Of a stretch of 19,827 nt of DNA, positions 1 through 8,491 are shown one piece after another. Source of the DNA: CAVQBP01 sp964448105. GTDB lineage: Bacteria; Bacteroidota; Ignavibacteria; Ignavibacteriales; Ignavibacteriaceae. Both the position numbers and the translations under genes were made by a program. The DNA lies in contig CAYUVK010000095.1 in the NCBI GenBank assembly GCA_964448105.1, positions 1 through 19,827 on the forward strand, written 5' to 3'. Below the pieces are notes generated by a model. It was given only the letters and a program-made list of their open reading frames with translations, was not told the origin of the DNA and did not search any database. Numbering within the stretch: the first letter of the stretch is position 1; every line of letters begins with the position of its first letter.

Positions 1-7
1 CTTTGTT

Positions 8-76
8 ATTGGTTATTTGTCATTGGTCAAACCTTAGTCATTTATTGTCATTTAATAGTCATTCATTATATGCATT
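8..76. repeat. Degenerate short-unit intergenic repeat
   Basis: Seen directly: the stretch opens with three near-identical heptamers (attggtt, atttgtc, attggtc at 8-28) and continues with degenerate units of about ten bases built on GTCATT (for example agtcattt, gtcattt, agtcatt up to about 76). It lies just downstream of the stop codon of the dehydrogenase gene on the minus strand. It resembles the simple intergenic heptamer repeats that are scattered through many bacterial genomes. No coding potential or clear hairpin was seen. The left edge may continue outside the window. Confidence 0.55.
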
Positions 77-86
77 GGTAAATGAT

Positions 87-1091
87 TCAAACTACCTTAT
101 GATATTTTTTATCCTCAAAAAAAGAGATAATATTTTCTACCGTTGTATCTAAAATCCTTTCGACTGCTTCAGCCGAATCAAAAGCCATGTGCGGTGTAAT
201 TATAACATTTTCATTTCTTAATAAAATATTTCGTTTTAAAATTGCTTCAAGATGTTCAACAGAAACATTTTTAGTCAGCATTTGATTTTCTTCTTTTAAT
301 AATTCTTCACCTTCAAAAACATCGAGCCCCGCTCCGGAAAAAATTCCTTTTTCAATTGCATGATATAAAGCCTGCGGCTCAATTATCCCGCTTCTGGCGG
401 TATTAATAAATAATGTACCTTTTTTTACTTTATTAATATTTCCCATATTAATCAAATGATGAGTATGTGTATTGTATGGGCAGTGCAAGGTTATAATATC
501 CGAATTCTGCAATAACTCATCTAGTGATACATATTTAAAATCTAATAATTCTACAAGAATATGATTTGGTCTTGCATCACTTGCAATGACTTTCATCCCA
601 AAGCCTTTTGCTATTTTTATTACATGTACACCAATACTTCCGGCGCCAATTACTCCAAGAGTTTTTCCTTTTAAATCAAATCCTTGCAATCCCTGCAAAG
701 TAAAATCATTTTTAATTGTTCTTACATAAGCTTTGTGTAAATTTCTTGAAAGTGCCAAAATTAATGCAAAAGTGTGCTCTGCTACGGTATTCTCTCCATA
801 ATAAGGGACATTGGCCACGGAAATATTTTTCTTTTCAGTTGTCTTTATATCAATATGATTAAAGCCGGTGCTTCTTGTTGCAATCAATTTCAATTTATTT
901 GCTTTAGATAAAACTTCAGAATCTATTTTTGAATAAATAAATGGAGAAATTACATCAACATTTTTTATCAGTTCAGCAGTATCAGGATTTAATTCTTCTT
1001 TATGGAGGAGAATCTCATAATCCTTTTTAAATTTTTTCTTAAGATATTTTTTCTCTTTCGGTGTAACTTCAAAGAATGCGATTGTTTTCAT
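87..1091 (-). CDS. D-2-hydroxyacid dehydrogenase (D-lactate dehydrogenase-like)
   Basis: A 334-residue NAD-dependent oxidoreductase of the D-isomer-specific 2-hydroxyacid dehydrogenase family, cytoplasmic, probably interconverting a 2-oxoacid such as pyruvate with its D-2-hydroxyacid. The Rossmann motif GVIGAGSIG sits near residue 147. The family catalytic residues are visible: Arg in NTARSG, Glu in GLDVFEGEE, and His in ITPHMAFDSAEA near the C-terminus. Length is normal. It starts 10 bases after the stop of the ABC transporter gene, so it is probably cotranscribed with it; the start has no clear Shine-Dalgarno site. The substrate cannot be fixed from sequence: the order of motifs fits D-lactate dehydrogenase, but other 2-hydroxyacids remain possible. 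Confidence 0.88.
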   Translation of the reverse strand: MKTIAFFEVTPKEKKYLKKKFKKDYEILLHKEELNPDTAELIKNVDVISPFIYSKIDSEVLSKANKLKLIATRSTGFNHIDIKTTEKKNISVANVPYYGENTVAEHTFALILALSRNLHKAYVRTIKNDFTLQGLQGFDLKGKTLGVIGAGSIGVHVIKIAKGFGMKVIASDARPNHILVELLDFKYVSLDELLQNSDIITLHCPYNTHTHHLINMGNINKVKKGTLFINTARSGIIEPQALYHAIEKGIFSGAGLDVFEGEELLKEENQMLTKNVSVEHLEAILKRNILLRNENVIITPHMAFDSAEAVERILDTTVENIISFFEDKKYHKVV

Positions 1092-1101
1092 TTAATTTTG
1101 T

Positions 1102-2850
1102 TTAATTTAATTCTTCTAATTCTTTCTCAAGTAGCTGTTTGTAATGAATATCGGCATAAATACCGCCGAGGGATACTAACTCTTCATGAGTTCCCTGTTC
1201 AGCAACTTTAGCATCTGAAAGGACAATGATTTTATCGGCATCTTTAACAGTTGAAACTCTATGACTAATAATAATGCTGGTTCTATTTTTCATAAATTGT
1301 TTTAAACTCTGCAGGATTTCTTCCTCAGTATGAGTATCAACTGCAGAGAATGAATCATCAAGTATTAATATTTTTGGATCGATAGCCAATGCTCTTGCAA
1401 GACTTGCTCTCTGCTTTTGTCCTCCCGATAATGTAATCCCGCGTTCACCCATAATTGTTTCGTATTCTTTTGGAAAAGATTCGACATCTTTATTGAAGTG
1501 GGCTATTTTCGATACTTCAACTACTCTTTCTTTACTTATTTCTCTTAATCCGTAAGAAATATTATTTGTTATAGTATCGGAAAAAAGAAAAGATTCCTGC
1601 TGAACCAAACCAATATTAGTTCTTAAAATAGTCAACGGAATATTTTTTACATTTTTCCCATCAATCAAAATTTCGCCGTTAGTTGTATCGTAAAGTCTGG
1701 GAATCAGGTTTATAAATGAAGTTTTTCCAGCTCCCGTATATCCCATTATTGCATAAGTTGAACCTTTAGGGATTTTTAGATTAATATCCTTTAAAATATA
1801 CGGGAGGTTTTCATTATACTGAAAAGAAACATTTCTAAATTCTATATCTCCTTCAATATCTTTTATTGAATAATCCGTATTTTCGTTTTCATTGATTTCA
1901 AACGGTTCATGGAAAATCTTATTCAAGCGTTTCATGCTTGCTTCACCCTGCTGGATTATATTTATTACCCAGCCAAATGCAATCATCGGCCAAATTAAAA
2001 TTCCAAGATAAATTATAAATGCAGCTATATCACCTAAATTTGTCTGAGCATTGATAACTTGAATTCCGCCAAGATATATAACAATGATTATTGAAAAGCC
2101 TGTGATGAGAAATAAAATTGGCTGAAAAAAGGCTTGTATCCTTATCATATCCATATTGCGGGTAAGATACTCTCTGCTTAGTTTTTTAAAACTTCCTATT
2201 TCATTCTCTTCGCGCACATAAGATTTAATTACACGAATACCTGAAAAATTCTCCTGTGCTTTTGTAGTTAAATCGGCAAATTTTTCCTGGATTAGAGTGA
2301 ACTTTGCATGAATAATTTTACCAACTTTATAAACTAAAAACGATAATATCGGTAAAGGCAGAAGAGAATAAATTGTTAAGGTGGAATTCAAAGAAAACAT
2401 AATAGATATAACAATTAAAAGTCGTACCGAAGTATCAACTGAATACATTACAGCTGGACCTAAAAACATTCTAACAGCATTAATATCATTGGTAGCATGT
2501 GCCATTATATTGCCGGTAGAATTATTTTGAAAATACCTTAAAGGCAGCTTCTGGATATGATTCCAAAAATCATAACGGAGATCATATTCAATTTTGCGGG
2601 AAACAACTATTATTGTCTGGCGAATTAGAAATCGAAAAATTCCGGCGAAAAGAGACGCTCCAACTATTAAAAGTGCATAACGTAACAGTACATCAGTAGT
2701 AACTGTCGCCTGTAAACCATTTATTGCATCTTTCATTAAAAGGGGAACGTAAACAGACCCGGCATTTGAAAATAGAATAAAAAGAAAACCCCAGAAGAGT
2801 TTCTTTTTATATCGGACAAAATATTTTTTTAAGGTTAAAAGATTTTTCAT
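1102..2850 (-). CDS. ABC exporter half-transporter (permease fused to ATPase), MdlA/YheI-like
   Basis: A 582-residue type IV (MsbA/MDR-like) ABC exporter subunit of the inner membrane. Residues 1 to about 310 hold a six-helix transmembrane domain, and residues about 335-575 hold the nucleotide-binding domain: Walker A GYTGAGKT (370-377), Q-loop Gln near 417, signature LSGGQKQ (474-480), Walker B ILILDD (494-499) and H-loop His 530. The catalytic glutamate after Walker B is Asp (LDDSFSAVDT), as is typical of the degenerate half of heterodimeric exporters such as YheI/BmrC or MdlA. No partner gene lies next to it. It is 87 bases downstream of serS and 10 bases upstream of the dehydrogenase gene. 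Substrate unknown; drugs, lipids or peptides are all possible for this family. Confidence 0.9.
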   Translation of the reverse strand: MKNLLTLKKYFVRYKKKLFWGFLFILFSNAGSVYVPLLMKDAINGLQATVTTDVLLRYALLIVGASLFAGIFRFLIRQTIIVVSRKIEYDLRYDFWNHIQKLPLRYFQNNSTGNIMAHATNDINAVRMFLGPAVMYSVDTSVRLLIVISIMFSLNSTLTIYSLLPLPILSFLVYKVGKIIHAKFTLIQEKFADLTTKAQENFSGIRVIKSYVREENEIGSFKKLSREYLTRNMDMIRIQAFFQPILFLITGFSIIIVIYLGGIQVINAQTNLGDIAAFIIYLGILIWPMIAFGWVINIIQQGEASMKRLNKIFHEPFEINENENTDYSIKDIEGDIEFRNVSFQYNENLPYILKDINLKIPKGSTYAIMGYTGAGKTSFINLIPRLYDTTNGEILIDGKNVKNIPLTILRTNIGLVQQESFLFSDTITNNISYGLREISKERVVEVSKIAHFNKDVESFPKEYETIMGERGITLSGGQKQRASLARALAIDPKILILDDSFSAVDTHTEEEILQSLKQFMKNRTSIIISHRVSTVKDADKIIVLSDAKVAEQGTHEELVSLGGIYADIHYKQLLEKELEELN

Positions 2851-2937
2851 AAAATTTAAAAATTAGCAAATCATTTAAACAATTAAGCAGAAAAGGAATA
2901 AAATTAGGACATGAATTTAGAATAATGTTAATATTAT

Positions 2938-4215
2938 TCAATCTATTATTTCAAATCCAGTATATTTTTGTAGTACTTTAGGCACAATAATTTTACCTTC
3001 GGGAGTCTGGTAATTTTCCAACAGTGAAACCATCAGCCTGCTCGTTGCTAAACCTGAACCATTAAGTGTATGAACAAATTCAGGCTTTTTAGTTGTTTCA
3101 TTCCTAAACCTGATATTTGCCCGGCGAGCCTGGAAATTTTCAAAGTTACTGCATGATGAAGCTTCTAACCACCTATTTTCTGCAGGCGACCAGGTTTCAA
3201 TATCGTAACATTTTGCTGCTGCAAAACTTAAATCTCCCGTGCAAAGCATTAATATCCTGTATGGGATATTTAATTCTTTTAAAATATCTTCTGCATCGTT
3301 TACCAGTTTTTCAAGTTCATCATATGAATTTCCGGGTTTAACAAATTTTACCATTTCAACTTTATTAAATTGGTGCACTCTTAAAAATCCTTTTGATTCC
3401 TTTCCATAAGATCCTGCTTCTCTTCTAAAACAGGCGGAATAACCAACGTATTTTATAGGTAACTCACTTTCACTTAGAATATCACCTCTATATATATTCG
3501 TAATCGGAACTTCTGCAGTAGGAATAGGAAACAGATCATCCTTTTCAACAAAGTACATATCATCTTCCATTTTAGGAAGCTGTCCGGTTCCTTTCATGGA
3601 ATCCCTGTTAACAAGAAAGGGAGGAAATACTTCGTTGAATCCATGATTCTGCAGATGATAATCGAGCATGAAATTTAATAATGCTCTTTCCAGTGTTGCT
3701 CCTTTTCCAATGTAAAGAGGAAATCCCGAACCTGAGATTTTTGCTCCTCTTTCAAAATCTAAAATTTTTAATTTTTTTCCTAATTCAATGTGATCCAGAA
3801 CTTTATTTTCCTGTTTAAAAGAAAAACCATCCGGCAGCCATTGTCTAATTTCAACATTTTCTTCTGATGACTTTCCAACCGGGACAGATGAATGCGGCAT
3901 ATTCGGAATGAACATCAAGATATCATTCAAATCACTTTCAACATTTTTCAGTTGTGAATCCAGATCAGCAATTTTATCCGAAACGTTTTTCATCTCGGCA
4001 AGAATGGGAGAGACATCCTGACCGGATTTTTTCATTTGTGGAATTTGAGATGAAACCTGGTTCCGTTTATGTTTCAGTTCATCTGTTTGAATTATAAGAT
4101 TTCTTCTTTCTTCATCCAGTTTAAGAACTTCATCGACCCTGTCTTTTTCATTTTTATTTTTAATCCCTTGCTTAACCAAATCAGGATTTTCACGGATAAA
4201 TTTTAAATCGAGCAT
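2938..4215 (-). CDS. serS: Seryl-tRNA synthetase
   Basis: A 425-residue class II aminoacyl-tRNA synthetase that charges tRNA-Ser (and tRNA-Sec where present) with serine in the cytoplasm. The N-terminal helical arm that binds the long variable arm of the tRNA spans about residues 27-100 and is rich in heptads. The catalytic core shows the serine-binding TAE (233-235), motif 2 beginning FRREAGSYGKESKG (263-276), and motif 3 with NGSGLATSR near 385. The length is that of a complete bacterial SerS. It lies 36 bases downstream of leuS, suggesting a synthetase operon. The 36-base gap carries a short direct repeat of ATTCAAAAGT on the minus strand and no Shine-Dalgarno site. Confidence 0.97.
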   Translation of the reverse strand: MLDLKFIRENPDLVKQGIKNKNEKDRVDEVLKLDEERRNLIIQTDELKHKRNQVSSQIPQMKKSGQDVSPILAEMKNVSDKIADLDSQLKNVESDLNDILMFIPNMPHSSVPVGKSSEENVEIRQWLPDGFSFKQENKVLDHIELGKKLKILDFERGAKISGSGFPLYIGKGATLERALLNFMLDYHLQNHGFNEVFPPFLVNRDSMKGTGQLPKMEDDMYFVEKDDLFPIPTAEVPITNIYRGDILSESELPIKYVGYSACFRREAGSYGKESKGFLRVHQFNKVEMVKFVKPGNSYDELEKLVNDAEDILKELNIPYRILMLCTGDLSFAAAKCYDIETWSPAENRWLEASSCSNFENFQARRANIRFRNETTKKPEFVHTLNGSGLATSRLMVSLLENYQTPEGKIIVPKVLQKYTGFEIID

Positions 4216-4251
4216 AAATATACTTTTGAATTTTTAATTTTAACTTTTGAA

Positions 4252-6705
4252 TTATTTTGCTACAATGTTATAGATTTTATTCTTCACAAAAATTTCTTTT
4301 ATTATCTTTTTCCCATCCAGGTGTTTTGTAACTTTTTCATCTTTCATTATGATTTCTTTAACTTTATCCTGTTCACTATCAATAGGCATTTCTATTGCGG
4401 TTCTCAATTTACCATTAATCTGAACAGCAATATTCACATTTTCTTCAACCAATGCATCTTTATCCGGTTCAAACCAAACAGGATTTTCGAAGATAGATTT
4501 TTCTTTTCCCAGAATCTGCCAGCACTCTTCAGCAAGATGAGGTGCAACAGGTCCGAGAAGAATTGCAAACCTTTCAAGAATAAAAACCTGGATTTCTTTT
4601 GTGCATTTATCCAGATTTTTCAATTCGTTCAATAATTCCATTAAAGAAGCAATGGCTGTATTAAAACGGAAATTACTTATTTCCTCATCATATTTTTTAA
4701 TTGTCTGATTTACTTTTTTGTAAACAGCTTTTTCTTCATCGGAAAGATCCTGAATATTATATTTTTCTTTGGATTTATTTTCTTTAGTAAAGTCTTTATT
4801 GTTTTTAAAGAGCTCATAAGTTCTTAACACGAATCTTTCCGTACCTGCAATTCCTTTATCACTCCAGTCACCACCAAGTTCATAAGGACCCATGAACATC
4901 AAATAAAGTCTGAATACATCACTGCCGAGATCATGAGTGAAAACATCTGGGTTTACTACATTACCTCTTGATTTTGACATTTTTGCACCCTGATTAGTAA
5001 TTGTGCCTTGGTGCAGTAGATTGAGAAAAGGTTCATTTGATTCAGTATAACCAATATCCCTCAAAAATTTATGAATAAATCTCGCATAAAGAAGGTGCAT
5101 TGTAGCATGTTCTGCTCCCCCGACATATTGATCAACCGGAATCCATTTATCTGTTTTATCCGTATCAAATATTTTAGTGTCTATATTTGGGTTTAAATAC
5201 CTGAAATAATACCAAGATGAATCAACAAAGGTATCCATTGTATCTGCATCCCTTTTTGCATCTTCATTACATTTTGGGCATTTAACATTAATAAAATCTT
5301 TATTTGTTGCTAAAGGAGATTCTCCCGATGGATTAAACTCTACTTCATAGGGGAGTTTAACTGGAAGATCTTTTTCTTCAACCGGTACTTCGCCGCATTT
5401 AGGACAATGAATTATCGGTATTGAAGTACCCCAATAACGCTGCCGGGAAATCAACCAATCCCTGAGCCTGTAATTTATTTTTCTTAAACCTATCCCTTTT
5501 TCTTCAAGCCAATCAATAATTTTCTTCTTTGCATCATTAACGTAAAGTCCATCCAGGAAATCACTATTGATTGCTTGACCATCACCAGTGAATGCTTTAC
5601 CTTCAAAATCATCGGGAGTTTTTACTGTTCTGACAATAGGCAAATTAAATTTTTCTGCAAATTCCCAGTCACGTTCATCTTCTCCTGGAACAGCCATAAT
5701 GGCTCCGGTTCCGTAAGTCATCAAGACATAATCGGCAATCCAGATAGGAATTTTTTTGTTGTTAACCGGATTAATTGCATAAGCACCAGTAAAAACACCT
5801 GTTTTCTCTTTTACTGTTGAAGTCCGGTCAATTTCTGATAATGATTTTATTGAGTCTTTATATTGTTCAACTTGTGATTTAAACTCTTCTGTAGTAATTA
5901 TGTCGACTATCTCATGTTCTGGTGCAAGAACCATATAAGTAGCACCGAATAATGTATCAGGTCGAGTTGTGAAAATATTAATCTCTTTTTCAAAGTTTTC
6001 TATTTTAAATTTGACTTCTGCTCCTTCACTTTTCCCAATCCAGTTTCTCTGCATTAACTTTGTTTTTTCCGGCCAGTTGATTTCATTTAATCCTTCCAGG
6101 AGTTCTTCAGCATAATCAGTTATCTTAAAGAACCACTGAGTAAGGTTTTTTTGAATTACTACTGTTCCGCACCTTTCACAAGTTCCATCAGATAATACCT
6201 GTTCATTAGCAAGGACTGTCTGATCATTCGGGCACCAATTTACAGGAGCGTTTTTCCTGTATGCCAATCCTTTTTTGTAAAGCTGCAGGAAGAGCCATTG
6301 ATTCCATTTATAATATTTCGGATCGCACGTTAATAATTCTGAATCCCAATCATACATACATCCCATCTTCTTCAGTTGCACACGGATATCTTCAATATTC
6401 TTTAAAGTGCTGTCCTGAGGATGAATCCCGGTTTTAATTGCATAATTTTCAGCGGGCAGACCAAATGCATCATAACCCATTGGTTCAAAAACATTAAAAC
6501 CTTTCAGCTTTTTATACCTTGCCCAGGAATCTGTAGGGCCGTAATTATACCAATGCCCGATGTGAAGTTTTGCCCCGGAAGGATAAATAAACATTACGAG
6601 GCAATAAAGTTTATTATCAGTTTTTAATAAATCAGTTTCGTAAACTCTATTCTCTTCCCAGAATTTCTGCCACTTATTTTCTATCTCTGCAAATGGATAT
6701 CTCAT
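4252..6705 (-). CDS. leuS: Leucyl-tRNA synthetase
   Basis: An 817-residue class Ia aminoacyl-tRNA synthetase that attaches leucine to tRNA-Leu. The HIGH signature is at 48-51 and KMSKS at 575-579. The inserted CP1 editing domain, which hydrolyses mischarged tRNA, shows the threonine-rich TTRPDT (246-251) and the Asp-containing GEDERDWEF near 341-349. Two CxxC zinc-binding knuckles are visible (C434/C437 and C476/C479), plus another cysteine pair near 158-179. The C-terminal anticodon-binding part ends in a normal bacterial tail. It is the first gene of the leftward cluster, and its promoter should lie in 6706-6890, where it diverges from lysA. A weak AGGA precedes the start. Confidence 0.97.
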   Translation of the reverse strand: MRYPFAEIENKWQKFWEENRVYETDLLKTDNKLYCLVMFIYPSGAKLHIGHWYNYGPTDSWARYKKLKGFNVFEPMGYDAFGLPAENYAIKTGIHPQDSTLKNIEDIRVQLKKMGCMYDWDSELLTCDPKYYKWNQWLFLQLYKKGLAYRKNAPVNWCPNDQTVLANEQVLSDGTCERCGTVVIQKNLTQWFFKITDYAEELLEGLNEINWPEKTKLMQRNWIGKSEGAEVKFKIENFEKEINIFTTRPDTLFGATYMVLAPEHEIVDIITTEEFKSQVEQYKDSIKSLSEIDRTSTVKEKTGVFTGAYAINPVNNKKIPIWIADYVLMTYGTGAIMAVPGEDERDWEFAEKFNLPIVRTVKTPDDFEGKAFTGDGQAINSDFLDGLYVNDAKKKIIDWLEEKGIGLRKINYRLRDWLISRQRYWGTSIPIIHCPKCGEVPVEEKDLPVKLPYEVEFNPSGESPLATNKDFINVKCPKCNEDAKRDADTMDTFVDSSWYYFRYLNPNIDTKIFDTDKTDKWIPVDQYVGGAEHATMHLLYARFIHKFLRDIGYTESNEPFLNLLHQGTITNQGAKMSKSRGNVVNPDVFTHDLGSDVFRLYLMFMGPYELGGDWSDKGIAGTERFVLRTYELFKNNKDFTKENKSKEKYNIQDLSDEEKAVYKKVNQTIKKYDEEISNFRFNTAIASLMELLNELKNLDKCTKEIQVFILERFAILLGPVAPHLAEECWQILGKEKSIFENPVWFEPDKDALVEENVNIAVQINGKLRTAIEMPIDSEQDKVKEIIMKDEKVTKHLDGKKIIKEIFVKNKIYNIVAK

Positions 6706-6800
6706 ATATTTTAGTTGGTTTTCCTGAAAAAAATAACTATTAATTTACCCAAAAAGGAAAGTAATTCAAATTGAATATGTGTGGTACTATAATCTTAATA

Positions 6801-6845
6801 GAACACAGATGAAGCAGATTGTTATGATTTACGCAGATTAAATCA
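6801..6845. repeat. Fragment of a CAGATT-type intergenic repeat
   Basis: Seen directly: acacagat (6803-6810), gcagatt (6814-6820), ttatgattt (6822-6830) and acgcagatt (6831-6839) form a degenerate series of CAGATT units separated by ATGATT. This wording resembles dispersed CACAGATT/ATGATT-type intergenic repeats that I recall from several bacterial phyla; that link is from memory and was not searched. It sits between the divergent leuS and lysA genes, upstream of the probable lysA promoter. Confidence 0.45.
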
Positions 6846-6893
6846 AATGCTCAATATTTATTTAAGTCAAGTTAAATTAAAATCATTTTTTGC

Positions 6894-6901
6894 TATCTTT
6901 G
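6894..6901 (+). promoter_or_regulatory. Candidate Bacteroidota-type -7 element for lysA
   Basis: TATCTTTG matches the TAnnTTTG -7 consensus of Bacteroidota primary-sigma promoters exactly. Transcription starting about six bases downstream would leave a leader of roughly 20 bases before the ATG at 6929. No good TTTG -33 element is visible at the usual distance. The site overlaps the in-frame TTG at 6890, which argues against using that TTG as the start codon. Confidence 0.45.
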
Positions 6902-6928
6902 AAAATCATTTACAATAGATTTTTAATC

Positions 6929-8194
6929 ATGCAATTTTTCGATTCAAATTATTTCACATATAAAAACAATCAACTTTTTTGTGATGAAGTCCCAATTAAA
7001 AAAATAGTTGAGGAATATGGTTCCCCGGTTTACATATACAGCAAGAAATTTTTTACTGATAGGTATAACGAGTTTAGCAAAGCATTTAATGGAATTCCCC
7101 ATACAATTTTTTATGCCTCCAAATCAAATTTTAATTTAAGTGTGATTAAAACTTTTCATGAATTGGGAAGCGGGGTAGATGTTAATTCCGAGGGTGAGCT
7201 TCTGAGAGCTTTAAAAGCTGGAGTAAAACCGGATAAAATTATTTTATCCGGTGTTGGTAAAACGGCACATGAAATTAAGATGGCATTAAAAAATAATCTT
7301 TTAATGATCAAAGCAGAATCAGACCAGGAAATCTATTTAATAAATGAAATTGCTTTAAAATTAAATTTAACAGCTCATGTTGCAATTAGAGTAAATCCCG
7401 ATGTTGATGCCGAGACACATCCTTATATCTCAACCGCTTTAGCTGAAAATAAGTTCGGAATTCATTCATCTCATGCATTGGAATTATTTAAAGAAGAAAA
7501 GAAATTAAAAAATATTAAGTATACCGGGATTGATATGCATCTTGGATCCCAGATAACAAAAATGGAACCCTATGTTGAAGCAATTGAAAAATTATCCGAA
7601 CTTTTTTTTAAAGTTAAATCCGAAGGAATAAATCTTCAGCATTTTGATGTGGGCGGCGGAATAGGGGTAAAGTATTTTAATGAAAAGACTTTTTCAGTAA
7701 AAGAAATTGCTGATAAAATAGTTCCTATATTGAAGAAATTAAATTGTCATATCTTTTTTGAACCCGGAAGATTTTTAGTAGCAAATGGCGGTGTTTTAAT
7801 GACAAGAGTTATTTACACTAAATATAATAATAAGAAAAAATTCATAATTATTGATGCGGCTATGAACGATCTGTTGAGACCGAGTATTTATAAAGCTTAT
7901 CATCATATCCAGCCAATGAAATTATTTCCTGATAGGAAAGATATTAATGCGGATATTGCCGGACCGGTTTGTGAATCGGGGGACTATTTTGCAAAAGATA
8001 GAGAAATCACTGAAAGTGAACGAAATGAATATTTAGCCGTAATGTCTGCCGGAGCATATGGAATGGTAATGTCATCAAATTATAATGGTAGAAGAAGACC
8101 CCCTGAAGTTTTAGTTGATGGTAATAAATTTAGAATTATCAGAAGCAGGGAAACATTTGAGCATTTGATTTATGACGAAGCTGACGAGCTTTAA
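6929..8194 (+). CDS. lysA: Diaminopimelate decarboxylase
   Basis: A 421-residue PLP-dependent fold-type III decarboxylase that converts meso-diaminopimelate to L-lysine and CO2, the last step of lysine synthesis. The PLP-binding lysine is in YASKSN (K65). Other family signatures are HLGSQ, the glycine-rich GGGIGVKY that binds the cofactor phosphate, EPGRFLVAN, CESGD (the active-site Cys from the partner subunit) and AYGMVMSSNYNGR near the C-terminus. The frame is open back to a TTG at 6890, but the ATG at 6929 gives the usual N-terminus and lies just downstream of a TAnnTTTG promoter element, so I chose it. No clear Shine-Dalgarno site. The gene stands alone, divergent from leuS. Confidence 0.95.
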   Translation: MQFFDSNYFTYKNNQLFCDEVPIKKIVEEYGSPVYIYSKKFFTDRYNEFSKAFNGIPHTIFYASKSNFNLSVIKTFHELGSGVDVNSEGELLRALKAGVKPDKIILSGVGKTAHEIKMALKNNLLMIKAESDQEIYLINEIALKLNLTAHVAIRVNPDVDAETHPYISTALAENKFGIHSSHALELFKEEKKLKNIKYTGIDMHLGSQITKMEPYVEAIEKLSELFFKVKSEGINLQHFDVGGGIGVKYFNEKTFSVKEIADKIVPILKKLNCHIFFEPGRFLVANGGVLMTRVIYTKYNNKKKFIIIDAAMNDLLRPSIYKAYHHIQPMKLFPDRKDINADIAGPVCESGDYFAKDREITESERNEYLAVMSAGAYGMVMSSNYNGRRRPPEVLVDGNKFRIIRSRETFEHLIYDEADEL

Positions 8195-8491
8195 TTAATT
8201 TATTATCATCTAAAAGAAATATTTAAAATCTGGATTTTCTGCAAAAATTTAAATATTCATATTTGACGCAAATTATTTTTGAATTGCTGGTAATTTATTA
8301 TTATTCATATAAAATAATTATTTTTTTAATTTAATTAAGAACCTGATATGGTCCGGGTAGTGATTTTACATTGATTAGCCTTAATGATAAGTCCATTTCC
8401 CTAAATACCCTGCGTGCTTAGACTTTTCTTTACACCGTGGATATTTACTAAAGCAGGTCCTAAAAACTTTAAATAATTTAAAGGATTAATA
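8195..8491. other. Intergenic region without a recognised gene
   Basis: Nearly 300 bases between lysA and the M3 peptidase gene. The first half is very AT-rich and contains TATTTTTG near 8274-8281, which fits TAnnTTTG but lacks an upstream partner. The second half (about 8341-8460) is less AT-rich and contains short complementary pieces (CCTGC and GCAGG) that could pair over a long loop. I see no ORF, tRNA or known riboswitch. It probably holds the promoter and leader of the peptidase gene. Confidence 0.4.

Noticed and set aside
4321..6627. Plus-strand frames of 68-104 codons opposite leuS
   Set aside because: They lie antisense to a full-length conserved synthetase and have low-complexity Phe/Asn-rich products with no domain.
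6890..6928. TTG at 6890 as the lysA start
   Set aside because: It would add 13 residues atypical for the family and overlaps the candidate -7 promoter element.
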